In this document: piece after piece, positions 25,601 to 40,100 of the stretch
How positions within the stretch are numbered: the stretch's first letter is position 1
Layout: each line of letters starts with the position of its first letter
NCBI RefSeq assembly: GCF_000524195.1
Contig: NW_020170418.1
Location: 591,429 to 655,428 of the forward strand
Length of the DNA stretch: 64,000 bases
DNA from: Echinococcus granulosus
Taxonomy: Eukaryota; Platyhelminthes; Cestoda; Cyclophyllidea; Taeniidae
Direction of reading: 5' to 3'
Notes under the pieces: generated by a model
Databases searched by the model: none
The model's input: only the letters and a program-made list of their open reading frames with translations
Told to the model about the DNA's origin: nothing
Translations under genes and position numbers: made by a program

Positions 25601-28600
25601 GCCTAAGTCCTAACATGGACAGCGGCTTAAGGCAATTTTGACGGTACGCGGTTTTAATGAAGATGATCCGTGACCCTGGCTTATGTTGCAAAGCTTGAGC
25701 GAGTGTTTCTGCAAATTAACAGATCAGCTATCCAAGAAGCCCAAAAATAACTATAAACTATTGCTTCGTGATTCCTTCTAATGATCGGTTGGTTAGAGTG
25801 TAAACAAAGGCAAGAGAAAGTAGGTGTAGATTTTCCAGAACAATTTCAAGATTGAGAACTTTAACAAGGTGAAACATCACCGGCTACCCGAAGTAGCGCA
25901 GTTTAACGTGGCCATGCGAATGCCATGCAAACAATCTCATTGGTTGAGGCTACAATATCCACGATCTAAATAGCATAGTGTTATTTGAACTTCCTCCTGC
26001 CAATTCGTTATTTTAACTAAACTAAAAAAATGCAATCAGCTAATGAAAAGCAGGTAACTTCGGTGTGCGCATGCTTCCACTCGCAAAAAGCAGACTGGTA
26101 AGCAATAGGTGTTTAATGATAAAAAACCGCGTCGTCATGATTGATATGGCTTGGAAAATTCCGGTAAATTCAGCATCTGATCCAATGAAAATGAGAGGAA
26201 AAATGACAATATACAAGACCTATGGAAAAAGTGCAATCCACCTCTTTCCAAGCCCTACCAAACGAAAATCCAAACAAAGGCCCTGAAAAAAAGAAACAAA
26301 TGCGGGCGCGCACCGACACATCAATTGAACCGTAAACAAGCCCTCTAGCAGGTCGGCTGTTGCTATGGTGACCTTTTTAATTTAAAGCTATGATTTGAAA
26401 ACATCTCCAAAAGTGACTCCGTGAGACAGACTTCAAAGAAGACCTAATTTGAACAATGGGGTGTTGTATTGAATGCCTAGATTATATCCGTTCCGCAGAA
26501 GCCTTCACGTTAGATTCAATTCAATTGATGAGCTAAACACGGGCTTGTGTAGAATCATTGCTAACTATAGAACAGTACACTGCTCCACATGACTAGAAAA
26601 TAAGTACTCAATTAGTTGAATTCTTCCACCTCGGTAAACTGCAATGTGAGCAATTACTGCAGCGCACAAAATGAGGTGGAACGATGTTGCATAAAATGAT
26701 CACTTTCAGGCTAAGGTAAGGCCATGCCCTCGGTTTGGGAGTAACGGGGTTTCCGCAATTTTGCATGATTGTGAACCATGAAGCAAGGTATTATGACGGA
26801 TGAGCCCGCGCAACCTACCGGTGAGACAAGCGTTTCAAGAGTTGCCCCCGCTTTGTATAAAACCAAGACGGAACGCCTTTTGATTGATTACTGTAAACTA
26901 GCATGAACCCGTTCGCAGCGAATATGACACTCATTTGATCAGTGTGTTTTTGGTGAAAAATGGCGGTATTTGCAAAGGGAAAAAGAAGCCCAAAAAAACA
27001 CTTCCTACCATTAAGTTTAATGTCACGAGTTTAGACGTGTGGGGAAACCAAGCGCCTAGCCCACTTTACACCTTCGAACGACCTAATAAACTCAAAAAAA
27101 GTATACAATTGGAATCGAGATATAAAGCGATGAAACCAGTGTCCTGGTGTGCAAGGGTTGGAGACTAACTTAAAGCCCAATCAGCCGATACAGAGGAGAC
27201 CTAAGTATGGAAATAGTCTAATCACGAAATACTGGGAACCCGAGGAAATACCGTTTTAACCCCCAATTGATAATAGGGCAACCACACGCGTTCAAACCAC
27301 TAGATGCGTTGACAACGTGAGTTCACTACACAAACCAGATGCGCCAGTTCACAGGCGTTGGTTTTTGCATCGTAGGGCGTGAAAAAGCATCGATACTGAA
27401 TGCGATTTCCATCTCACTACTTACAAATTGATTGTAGAAATGCTGGGAGCTTATAAAATGCAAGCAGCCACATAAACAACTTGTCATTTTCAATAATTCG
27501 GAACTGCAATGGGAAATTTTGCAGCCACCTCATCCAACTGAGAAACGGAGTTGCTCAATCAGGTGAAGCACATTTTGACAGAAAAGCGAGTCACCATCAT
27601 TTGAAAGCTCCAAAGGAAGCATACAACTCTTAATCAACTGCAATCATGCGTAACATCGGCTATGGCAACTAATCACAAATGTTGCCAGGATCGCGAACAG
27701 AACGATGAAAAACCAGCGGAATCTGCATATGAGAAGCTTATTTCATTTTAAGAAAGAAGTCTAGGAAAATGCAGCAAAACTGAAATGAAATGATTTTCTA
27801 ACAGGATTAAAGTAGTGCATGAACGTATCGAAATTTCTCAGGGCGAATGAAACCTCGAGACTGAAAAAGATGAGCCAATTACACACGAGGCAAACAATCC
27901 GACTGACAAAAACACTACAATGTGGCACCGAAAGGAGTGATGTGAGGTGAATCACGATAAACTTGACATTTGCGTGCACATACCCAAGGCCATATGAATT
28001 GGATAGTGAATTTCAAACAAAGCTTTAAGCCAAATTCTATTCAACGCTCAAACAATAAATTTTAACAACTCAAGTATGCAAATGCTGAGAGAAATAGACA
28101 AATGGGAAGAAGTGTCAACTTAGGGAGTTTACACGCAATTTGAAGCATTCTTGAAATGACAACTTCAGTGTATCAGAGATGTGAATAGAAAGCATGATGC
28201 GGCAGCTACGAGGCAATCTTTTAAAAAGTAGAACCGCAAATTCGTAGCATACACTTCCTAAGCACGAAAAAAATACTGAATTCAGGAATGAGGCTTTGAG
28301 TGACTGTTGGCACAAATACTGGTGCGAGCGAAACACTGAAAATACGCAGCCCCAAAAACAGCCATATGAAGGCCACATTGGGACAAAAATAGCCCTATGA
28401 ATCTTGCACATATTTCCAGTGGTTTTATAACTGTGTGGAATAAGTGAAGCGATGGATATGGATTGTAAGTGATTGCTGATGGGCGGGGGATGCTAAGCAG
28501 CATTTGAGTCAGGAACCTCACCAAGCAAAAAAAGCAGAGCTTCCAAGAAGAAAACAGGCTTGACGGACTGAAGGTGGTGTGTACTGAGTCAACTAAAGAC

Positions 28601-31600
28601 AATTTGGAAGTACTTCTGCCAAAAAGTGCGTGAGAATTCGTGGAATGCACTCTTACTCAAGACCAGGTGGTGGTGATGAATGCAGCAGTCAGTTTTGGAC
28701 GATGGAAATAGTTCACGACACAAAAGTGCGTGCCGAAACGCCCACCAGTATGGTTCTATTTTAAGCTACAGCTTCCGCAGGGAGTCCAGAAAATCGTGGG
28801 GAAAAATAAGAAAATCAAAGTCTTGAATTATAAAACACAAATAATAGGGATAGGCTTACACGTCTCGGTACATATCTGCCGGTAGTAATCCGCTCAAACG
28901 AGTGATTTGGGAATTGATGTAATCGCGTCGCCTTCGTTCAACTAAAAACAGAAAAGTAGGTCTTAAGCAGACAGTACACGCCTAGGAAGCATCAAAACTG
29001 CATTTAAGTCAATGAAATGGTGGGAAGTAGGCAAAGAGGCGAGGAATTGGCAGTGCTATGGAGCACGATTGTGATAAACAATGATCAACATTAGCGAGTG
29101 AGGGTTGAAGCATCTTGTCAAGTTTTGAGTGCATCTTCCTTCACAAAGCAACTAAGGTGGGAAATGTGAATCACAGTTTTATTCACATTGAGCGCATAAT
29201 TCCACTCGGAGCTACACTGACATCAAATGTTTTAAACAGAGTGTTCCAAAAAAAATATCCCTATTTAGGAAATGTCGAGGCTTTGAGGGGGGAAAAATGC
29301 ATGGCGTAAGAGGAGCATTGAAAAGCTGCTAGTTTACCAAGATCTGAAAGCCCACAAAAGTTTGAAATTGGATTTGTTGTTTGTACTTAAGCTTGACTCG
29401 ACTAACTTTTGGTTCTAATCGCAATTCGCCAGCAGTTTTCCTTTTTAAACAAGCATTCCAATTACAAATGTGGATCGACTGCTTCTCCTACGTGTAACCG
29501 GAGCAGGCACCGCCAAATCGTGCAACAGAAAAAAACGAAATAGGGAAGGCCAAACATAGTTGACAGTCTGGTTTGAAAGCCATGCGAGTAGGAAAGTGAA
29601 TCGGAAATAATCGTCCATTACATGATAATGCGCATTATTTAGGTGAGGAAAACACAAAACAATAGGTCAAGCCTAGAGAAAAACGTATCTAAGAGTCCAA
29701 GTTCCAATGTTCACTAGTGCACTTCTCCACAAAAACGAAATGGCACTTGCGTGCTTGAATGCATGGGGACGTGAAGTGCCATGCCAGCGTGCCTTAAACC
29801 CCATGGGATGCAATGTATTTTGTGTGAAAATCAACAACCAGCAAAACCCATTAATTTCTGAATAAATTAACATGCGGAATAAAGCATTAAGTTGCATCTT
29901 GTGGGAAGCACAAACGTAACGCAATGCCCCACGTATCACCTTGCAAAGGCATAATAGATGATAGTCCTAAGGATTACCACATCGTTTCAATGCTGTTCTC
30001 CAAAACCAAAATGATTAACTAACTGAATGATATGCCAAATTCCTTCACACCCCTACATACATTTTACGAGGGTGGTGCGCCTAGGTGGACCGAAACTCCA
30101 AAGCCGTAAAAATTATTATTCTGAAATGTGACGCTAGGCGAAATTACGAATGCAAAAGTTCCATCCCCAAAGGAAAAGTGTAAACCAGTGCTAAAGCACC
30201 CAGACACCCAGGAAGGAAGACGTGGCAAGTTGGGAAGCACAACAATGTGCAGACATGCAATGAAAAAATATCACAGAGGGGAAGAGATGATGCAGCTGTG
30301 GAGAACTGATAGTGAAATCCACAGCGAAAGCATGGTCTTCAACTGACTTTCGACGACATGGAGGCTGAGGAAAATGAATGACTATGCAGATCGCAGACAT
30401 CCCAACACTTTCATATCGAAGCGGAGATGCAACAACGTAGATGACTTCAACGAATTGGAAAAAAAACAATCCCGAAATGGGATGAAGAATATGGCCCCAG
30501 GAAAAAGTTATGCAGAAAGTAACGGAAACAAGATCTGCAACATAAATTAGAAATAAAGGTGAAATACTCAAGCTGGACTAGCTTGATCAAAACATGCGGA
30601 CAGGATAGGATAGATGGGCAACAGTATTTGGACACACAGGTCACAAATTTTCTGGTCATTTTGGCGTGATACCTTCCCATTACAGTGAACTGATGATCAC
30701 GTTCCTTTAAAAAAAACCCGAGAAAGCTTGGGTCTTTTTCACCAACGCGAGACAAGTTTCCTTCCGGAAACTGCTAGAACCGTTAGCTCAAATAGCACAC
30801 ATGCGCAAATGGCTCTGCTGTTGATTCGTCCCAAATTTTTACGATGGTCTTTCATATATAACAGTAAGTGATGCCGTCGACTATATCTGGGAATATGCGA
30901 TTGTATGGTGGATATATAATTGTTCATTTAATGGAGTTAGTGGTTTTCTTCGATTAGAATGATGCTCTTCATAACTAATTCCATTTAACTAACCCAACTA
31001 TCAACAACGCCGTTTATAATGCCGTAAAACTACTCAATCTTGGAGAAAATAAGTGGAGTAAATTATTAATGATGCCCTTTTATCAGTGTAGTGCATCGTG
31101 TGAATTTAGGTATTCTTGAACACATATTTAACTACCTAGTATTTAGACAAAATTCCCACTGCCTTTAAACTATTATGAGCGAATTGATATGTTAAAAAGC
31201 GTTGGCGGAAGCGTATTTTGAAGTAGCATTTTAATTCTCTTTCCCAACCCGATAAACTGCTTCTGATGCACAGTAATAAGTCATAATGAAGGAGAATAAA
31301 TGAGCAGACTGTGCAAAGAACTCAAGACAACTCAAAGCATCGATGAATTTGCTGAATTAAGAATGAACTAAGGTAAGCTACAGCGAAATTTGGAGCAAAT
31401 CTTATGATAAAATTGAAGATTAAAACCAACTCAAGCTTCCAGTCAGCATCACTTTGTTACACTATGACATCTGAAAGATTAGAAAAAAAATTTCAAAACA
31501 AGAAACCGTCGATCAGTTCGAAATTGGGGAACAATCGACTTGTAGATTTAAAAAAAACCACCGAACAATAAATACCAAGAATCAAGGTGCGACTGTAGCT

Positions 31601-33453
31601 TACGCCACATTTGGAAAATCATATCCATTGCATCGTAAGTGGTGGCAGGAAATATAAGATCACCGGGGTGTTACGCCGAATTGCGGAAATTTGACACTCA
31701 TAAAAAAGTTCCTGTGTGCATAAATTTATCCGCCACTGATGAGTGAATGCATCGATGCCGCACACATCGTCTACCGCCATTCAATCCTAATCACAATTGC
31801 CAATTACGACACATAAACGCAATGTGCAATAAACAAAATGGCGTTCATATACAAGACTTGCAAGAAAAACACCTCATAGCAAGGATTATTGCATCTACTC
31901 GGCCTTTACTTCGCGCCAGACACAGGATACAATTCGCACCTTTGGAAAAGTAAACCAGTAGACTGGCGTTCACTAACACAACAAAATAAACCATATCCTC
32001 TTGCATAGAAAAGCTAGCTAGCTACTTTTCATTGTCAGCGTGACCAAATATCGAGAATTAGAGTACATTGACCAAACAGTACATGCTAAAGATGTTGACG
32101 ATCCCCAAATAACAATTCATTGCTCAATTAGTATCACAATTACTTCCTGTAGTGGGCCTTTCACTTCTAATTTTTTCAAACGTACTTTAGTAAAGTTTTT
32201 CACAACTCAATTAAAGAGCAGTACCACTTGAAGGTAGTAAAACACTAACTCTTAAAAGTACAAAAACGCCAACCAATAGGATGTTAGGGGGCTTCGAACT
32301 GCGGCTTTCCGAGACTTTACCGCTAATAAAATCGAAGATACTTTTGAAAATCCCAAAAATGATTCCCAAACAAAGTGAATATATGACAACAAATGAACTG
32401 CAGTCAATAATACCATGAGAACCCAGAACGCCAACATTAGCAATCTTTCAGAGAAACTGGATGATGTATAGGAAATTGAAAATAGGATAAGTTCACAGAA
32501 TCGACGCTTACATCGTAAATGATGTAACTGCTAGATCAACAGGAAATGCAAAGTAATGCACAAAACGAATGTCACGTGACAAGTGAAAAAGTTGGGATCC
32601 TATGGTGTAATAAGTCCCAAAAAGCTAATCTACCACAACAAATGCGAATGGAGGCCGCATTGTGTTAAAAAAAAGTTACGGTTCGACCCCACCAGAAAAT
32701 TAAGCACTTCGAGGAACTTACTACGATTGTGGCTCTCCTTTTTCGATCTTGATTTGAAAGCTCCAGGTTTACCATCCGCATCGAGAACGGTGCGTTTACA
32801 GCTCCCACCGCCACCACCACTGCCTTGAGTAGTGACGGAACTGGGTGAGTAGGCGGGCGAGATGAGGCTGGCGTGGGGTGAGGCGGCCAGACCAACCATG
32901 TGAGGTGCCGAGTAGGCCACATCCATATTCCCACCTGTCGTACACTGCAGATCCGGGAGCTTGTTGGTCAGACCGCCAATGAAGCGCTGTAATGACGGGG
33001 CCCCGCCGGCTGAGTTCACGTAGGACAGGTGAGGTTGCGCCAATTGTCGACCGGCATAGAGGTCGGTCTCTGAGATTAATGAGGCGTAGGTAGACTGAAC
33101 CGAATGGTGAGAATTGAAGGCAGAGGGTGCATTGAAGGACGAGGATGCAGTAGAAGCGGTGGGGGAGAAGTAGTCGGAGAAGTCGGTGCCTCCAGTCGTG
33201 TCCACGGTGACAAGGGGCGTAAAAGAAGAAGCAGTTGTGTCGTGAAATCGGGCACCACCACTGCTGCTACCGTAGGACGGAGGTCGCTGCTGGCCCATGG
33301 GAATGAGCTCGGAGGGGGTGCCAGCGCTGGTGGCGGTGGTTGGCACAAGGGAGTAGCTGGTGCTTTTTAACTCACTGTTATGAGTGGCCGTTGGATTCAT
33401 AGCGTTTTGGGGAGCGAAGAAATCAATTTCACACTTAGGGGTCTTCACGACTT
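22694..33453 (-). CDS. MITF: bHLH-leucine zipper transcription factor, MITF/TFE-like (partial at both ends)
   Basis: Predicted exons in transcript order: 32722-33453, 28860-28941, 24015-24162, 23293-23641, 22694-22959, all with matching phases. The first gives a 243-residue Ser/Thr/Gly-rich region ending in the basic motif KKESHNR. The second continues I-ERRRR-DYINSQI...LSGLLP (helix 1 and loop). The third gives RNKGTVLRLSVNYILELRQ (helix 2), comparable to NKGTIL..SVDYI in MITF/TFEB/TFE3, then a leucine-rich zipper that runs into exon 4 (SLESAIKEVE). His, Glu and Arg at the E-box reading positions (SHNRIERRRR) are all present. The last exon is glycine-rich. The first recognised exon enters in phase 1, so at least one 5' exon with the start codon is missing; the final exon leaves at a GTGAGT donor in phase 0, so a 3' exon is also missing. 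MiT/TFE factors control lysosome and autophagy or lineage genes in other animals. Which paralogue this corresponds to cannot be told from sequence alone. Confidence 0.85.
23642..32721 (-). other. Large introns of the MITF-like gene
   Basis: The bHLH domain is interrupted by introns of about 3.8 kb (28942-32721) and 4.7 kb (24163-28859), plus a 373-bp one (23642-24014). They are AT-rich with many short open frames on both strands. I saw no exon, tRNA or repeat unit in them that I could support. Confidence 0.5.
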
Positions 33454-36400
33454 CTAAAAGGAAGGAACAAATAAATTATGTTCGTTATGCTCAATACCGT
33501 AGAATGATGAATAAAGGATAAAATGCAATGCAAGTCTTGCTTTTCATGATTGTATTGCACCACCGCTTCATTTCACAATATCAAGGCTATAAGTTAGTTT
33601 CGAAAATAATTGGATGTTTACCATAAGGGCTTACGATGCCGCCTCAGATCTTCAAACACATAATGCAAGCCCAAAAGCAAACTGAGCACTTCAAATAGAA
33701 AAAAATGAGTCAATCGATTCACCCAGAATTCGAAATAAATTAGTGAGTTCCCAATAAATAATTTGGTCAAACCAAATAGAACGAAGTTTAGATTGAGGAC
33801 AATGGGGAAAATCGTGTCTCCTCAATAAGTGACAAATGAAAAGCAATAAGGTCACTTGGTCCTAAACTAAGCTTAAAGAAAAAAAATATTGTTATCAATA
33901 TACTGGCTGCAAATAATCGCACAGAGCTATGAAGCATAACCATCTAATGCGTGCCAAATTTCAAGGAGGGGAGGGGGAGCATTGCCTACGAAAGCAAAAG
34001 GAAGAAGTTCCAGTTAACGAAATACGTGAGCGCGTGCAAGCAAGTGTAAGCGTACCTGCGTGAACATACCTCCGCACGACGCGCATATCCCTACCATATG
34101 TAGCACAGCTGATTTCCAAGGTCACTTGAGGTTTACACATCAAAATCACTGAAAGCCATTCTGATGTTGCTCATGGCAACTTTCATTTAAGGCGTAAAAG
34201 AAGCATCAAAATACATGGCAAACTACAGTCGCTAGAGTGGTTAGCTTAGTTAAACTCTATACCTACATGATCAAGGGCTTTTGAAAACGAGGGTATGAAA
34301 CCTTAGAAAAGGAAGGTAGTGCTCCATCGTGGGAAAGAGGCTGACCACCAAACTAAAATCATTAGAGTAAATTACGCAGCGGTAAATTGTGGACCCTCTT
34401 CTGGGTACATAGACGAATATAGTGGTTAGGATGATTCAAATAACTTACGTCGTCTACCAATTATTCACGCGTCAGTACCTCAGAAATAACCGAAGAAAAT
34501 TCTCCTGGCAATGATTAGTTCACGAATACTAAGTATCTTTTAAACTAAGCAAAACACTATCTGTCGTTATAAAACCTGTTCCAGTCACGTGCAATAACAA
34601 CAACAGCCATTATATTACGCCCACAAGATTTAACCAGTGAAGAGGAAATAACAATATATTGTGGATTCCTACATGTCGGGGAATCCAGAGCAAAGCGCGA
34701 GATAACCACATCGATTGTTAAACGAGTCCGCAAAATGTTCGATTGTCTTCGTGTAAATGCACCCAACTCCATCCGTAAGTTGGGTTTCATAAAGAGTATG
34801 CAAAAGAAACACAAAAAACTCCGGTTTGATTATGATGTATATGAAGTCAGCCCAAAGAGCAAAGACCCCCAAACTAATAAATTAAAGGAAAATGCTACGT
34901 CCCAAACTCTGTTAAGATGAGATCGTTGCGAAACTGACCAAAAGTACGAAATAAACACGTGGCGATCAGCTGGTTAAGGGCCTCTGTTTCAGCCCATAAT
35001 ATTAGATCTTATTCAAAGTTGAAAGTACTTTTGGGTGAAATACGCATTTAACTCCTGAAACTCGAGCTTTCGTGCGCGTTTGAGAATAGTGATTCACATG
35101 ATGTCACTAGGGGACGAACTGAAGAACAGATGAACCCATGAACTTCAGTTAATCGGTTTAGAAAGCCCATTAGAAGAGGACTGTTCGGTCCGAAACGGAC
35201 TAGTCGGTAACACTAGGGAAAGTATGCAAAGATAACAATGCGCCAAGATGATTACAGCAGTAAGTGAGTTAGTGCCCATTATAAAAAGAGCAGCATAAGG
35301 AAAGTACCTTAGAGAAGTTCAATAAATGTTTGATGGAAACATGACAGATCCTGTTCGGCGTATGCATGCTAATATATGCAAAAATTCCTAAGAAGAAGTA
35401 ACAACAAAACATGAATGCAGACAGACAGGACAAATAAGAAAAGGCTTAGAAAATTACGTGAAATGCTAAGTGATCATCACAGAAAATCATAGAGGATGAT
35501 CAAAGGACTGAACACAGTGCGTAACAATGAGTACTTCTTAAGCATCTGGAAAGAAATTTCAATGGGAGTTCCGGAGAGTCCTAATAAATGGGAACTCAAA
35601 ATAAATGACGAAAAACACGAAGTCATAAATAAATGCAGTACCATTTAGTGATAATATGCATAAAAGTTGTAGGCAGCTGCATAAGAAAAATTCCCCCTCC
35701 CCGCAAAAGCATGCAAAAAAGTGATACAAATAAAATTTTCGCCGGAGTTCCTGTTAAATGTCCATAACAAATATATCAGGTTTGTAAAATATTTAACAAA
35801 ACGGACAATGATGGAGCAGACAGAAAATTCAAAGAACAAACCCCTTCAAGAGGTAAAGGTTCTCAATTAACTCAAAAGATATTCCGAAAAAAAAAATTTT
35901 AGAAAGTGCAGCCCTGCAACTCGATAGCAAAATGTAGCTGAACATAAATACTAAGATTAATAAATTCAGGCAAATGGTCCAGTACCACAGCATGTATATA
36001 GTTCTACTCAATTCAAAATACAAATTACGCACATTATCCGCAAAAGCGGCCCGTTAATATTACCTTAAATACGGCAGATGTGATAGTATAAAGTCCCATT
36101 CAGAATGTACCCCAGATCCTAAGCGATGGCGAGAACGCGGACGACCAGAACGATTAAAATTGGCGAAAGAACGAATGCGCCTTAAAACACGCCAACATTG
36201 GGATAATCACCTTAATTAAAACGTGCATAGTCCTACAAAAAATCTTACAATAAAACAAAGCGCATTTGCTTATTTAATTTAAAAAAACAATTTCGTTTAT
36301 TCTTCCGAGCTAATTTGGCAGCCAAGGCTAATGACATTACTGGGGCATAACTGCATCATTTGAAACGCAACACTGTGATGCGATTTATTCTAAATAAGAG

Positions 36401-37198
36401 GAAAGTCTATTACCGTGTCAATAATTTGATTTATACGTTCACCGCCGTTCACAATTTCGCATTGCTTGCGCATTTGCTAGTACCAATTATAAATTATATT
36501 GGATATAAACTAGCTTTTCATTCAATCATGTGAACTCGAGCGTTGGTCACTGCGGATTAGAAAGACAGGAACCAAATATTTCTTAGTGTTTTATTCTATT
36601 ACTTATCACCTTCTTCCAAGAATTATGTATGTATAGTTATATCATAATTTCTTTGTCCTTTCCTCGAAGTAATTTCAGCAGGCTAATTTTTGGTGCTTCT
36701 TATTTTTAGACATTGTAACTCATAGTGCCATGGGCATAGTAATTACGTACCTAAATTACGTCTTTAAGACCATCTTTCGTTTTAGCTTAATGGTAGGGAT
36801 GGCACGACGAGAAACCAAGCCCTAGCTGTTCATGTTGCACTGTGCCAAGTTTTCCAATAACTTTGGTTTTTCCTACTTCATTTGCCTTTCTTGTGTATTT
36901 TTTTCATCATACACGCAAAGTCCGGTTTGCCAGTTCTTTTTTCAGTATAGTATAGTGTAGTTTTCTAAGGGATAATAAATTTATCGAATTGTTTGTCTTG
37001 CCTTGGTAATAAGCATCGGCTTCGCCCGCCTTCAAAACACTTCTTGATGTTCTCCTTGGTTCATTACTAGGTGCTAAAATGGACGATGATTATAGTTCTC
37101 TTTTATTTGACATCATTTTGGTCTTTTACAGCAGCTAATTCACGCTTTACCCATTGATTTACCTGGCTTTCGCGGTCAGTTTTACCAGCTTTTTTTAG
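33454..37198. other. Divergent region MITF-like gene / MOCS3
   Basis: 3.7 kb of AT-rich DNA that should contain the missing 5' exon(s) of the bHLH gene on the minus strand, the N-terminal exon of MOCS3 on the plus strand, and both promoters. No exon could be placed. A plus-strand frame from an ATG at 36730 to a GT at 36793 would join MOCS3 in phase, but it lacks the expected coiled-coil character. Confidence 0.45.
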
Positions 37199-40100
37199 GA
37201 GCTTTGCGGACTCTTGAAAGAAGACATCTGTCGCTACAGCCGCCAGATAATTATTCCTGAGTTCGGGCCATCCAGTTAGTCATCTACCTTAGTAATGGGA
37301 ATTTCTGCTGTCGTTTAAGCAGTTTATTCTTTTGAGTTCCCATTAATTGGACTGTGTAGAAACTGTCATGTTATTTTATGTATGTATCATTTATGTCATC
37401 ATGTTTTACTTATGGCTCCTTCTTTTAAACAATTAAAGGGCAACTAAAGCTAGCCAGAGCCCACGTTTTAATCGTTGGTTGTGGCGGACTGGGATGTCCT
37501 GCTGCTGTCTATCTCGCCGCTGGAGGTGTCAGTAAGTCTCCATTTGTTCACTTATCATCATGGAATCAAAGGCGGAGCACTTCTACGTCAATTATGGACA
37601 AGTCTAATCCACGCGGTCCCCCCTTTTTGTTGCCACCTTGCATTTGTCATGTCCCAATAATCGTCTTGTTAAATTTCATTTCTCTGCTGTTTGGTGGTGT
37701 ATAATTTTTTTCTGTTAATTTCCTAGTTAATATTACCCTCGTGGACGATGATGTAGTTGAGGTCACCAATCTTCACCGTCAAGTAATGCACTCTGAGGAT
37801 AAATTGGGTTGTCCGAAAGTTGAATCACTTGCTCAGAAGCTAAAAAGGTGTGTAGCTGGCTTTAGGGGATCCTTCAGGTTCCCACTTGTCTTAATGTCTT
37901 CTTTCCTCCTCTTCATAGCGTAAATAGCTCAGTTCGCATAGTTACGAGGAATGTCCGTTTAACTAGTGAAAATGCCTGTGGCATAATTTCAGGGTGAGTC
38001 GTAGTCTTCATCATAGTGACCAATAAACCCTTTTCGATATTTTGGAACTGCTTGACACAAGTCTGTAACATTGGTTAGTATGTCTCACACTGTTTTTTAA
38101 ACACTGGAAAACACATTGCAAAGGGGTGCGTAACCCATAGTCGATTATTACGCTCATAAATGGCTGTCTCTACCGGACTGTTACCTCGCCTAGTCACGAC
38201 ATTGTCTTGGACTGCACCGACAATATAACCACACGCTACCTCCTGAACGACGCCTGTGCAGCTTGTGGTCCCATCCCCTTGGTGAGTGGAAGCGCTCTGC
38301 GCTTCGAGGGCCAGATGACTGTTTATCTTACTCACCGTCCGCCCGAACGCGATTCCTCCGAGTGCGAGACAAAGCGGCTGAGGCTGATTGACGAGGAAAA
38401 AGTACCTTGTTTCCGCTGCATCAACCCCTCACCACCGCCCGCTGTTCAAGCTTGCTCCGATGCTGGGGTCCTCGGTGTCGGCAAGTTCTTTCCCTCTATT
38501 TGACTTATTTATCCCATCATTCACCGCTGATATCCTGAGTGATTGGGTTATTAACTGTACTAAATGTTGTCCTAGCTGCTGCCCCAATTCTACCGAATTT
38601 CATTCGTATTCTAGATCTCCCATGGGTATTTTATGCGAACGGTAGTCGAATTCATCTATGTAGGATTGCTGTGCGCCTTGTCTGTAAATACTGGCTCTAG
38701 GCAATAATTCGACGACGATATATCTTCGCATTTCATTTGAGTTAAATCATTTCACTATTTTTTGTATATCCACCCAACCTTTATTATTTTCTTTCAGTAC
38801 CTGGTATCATTGGAACTCTTCAGGCAGCTGAGGTTATAAAACTATTATCAGGAGTTGGAGGCAAGTTAATCTGTATAATTTGGAGAGTCTTCAAGCCCTC
38901 CTGCGTTTTGCAGTATTCGACAGCGAACCATGTTTAGTAATTAATTCAGCAAGGGCCCTTTGTGTGACAATTGAATGCCATTCCATACTTGTTGCTATAA
39001 TAGCCTCCACCATTTACCCTCAAAAAGTTATATGGCTTCACTGACTAATTAGGATAAGTAACTTACCGCATTGTCATCAGTGCAAACTCAAGGCTAATAA
39101 GCGAAATTCATCAGACCCGTGTTATCCTACTGGTCTTCATTTTATGTGCCAAGCACTGAAATGCTAGATTAAAAGCTTCAACAGATTAAGGTCAGTTGAA
39201 ACAAATATCCACTGTCATAAAAAACAACTTTTTACTGAAAAACATATATCGTTGCTGACAAAATGTTAAAGTTTCGCCTGTGTGGTTACGACGGTAGAGT
39301 CGATGGCTGGACGTTTGCTTGTGTTCGACTTGGAGCGCAATGGCATACGAACGGTGAAGCTGCGTCAAGCGCGGCCTGATTGCAAGACCTGCAGTCGCGT
39401 CAACCGGATCACACCCGAAGATGTTAAGAAAACAGACTACGTCGACTTCTGCGGTGCTTTTGTCCACAACGCGGTGAGTGAGACATTATTAACCATAACT
39501 CATGGGTATGAATAACAAGCTAGTTCTCATCTCCCACGCCCCGTCGACCTTTTTAGTCACGATCAGCAAACCTACAGAAGTCCGACACTCGTATTTCAGT
39601 TCGGGTTGGTCTTTCCTTAAATATCTATAGGCGACGATTTCTTTTTCTCCATTCCTGACCTTAAATTCGTTTTAGGCGCTAAAAGAAATCCGTGACTCAA
39701 AAAAACCTCATCTCCTCATTGATATCCGACCTGTTGTTGAAACCGAAATTTGCCGTCTCACTGACTGTCTTTGTAAGTACAGATTACGGCGTACGCTTCA
39801 AGTTTATGATGATGAGCCAGATCCATTTTCAGAACTAACTGGTTCCATTTGACAAATTCTAGTTATGTTTATGCTGTACCTACTTCCTTTTTCAAGATAT
39901 ACCGTTTAACGAATTATACAAAGAGTCAAACTTAACACTCATCAGGGACCGAATCCGAGCCGCTCATGAAGTCTCTCCAAACACCCCTTTTCCGGGTAGG
40001 TCAACTCATACTAAGCTGTCTTGCCGATTTATGTGTTAATTTTTCCTCTTTTAATCCGAACTAGTTATTTTGCTGTGCCGTCGCGGCAACAAGTCGCATG

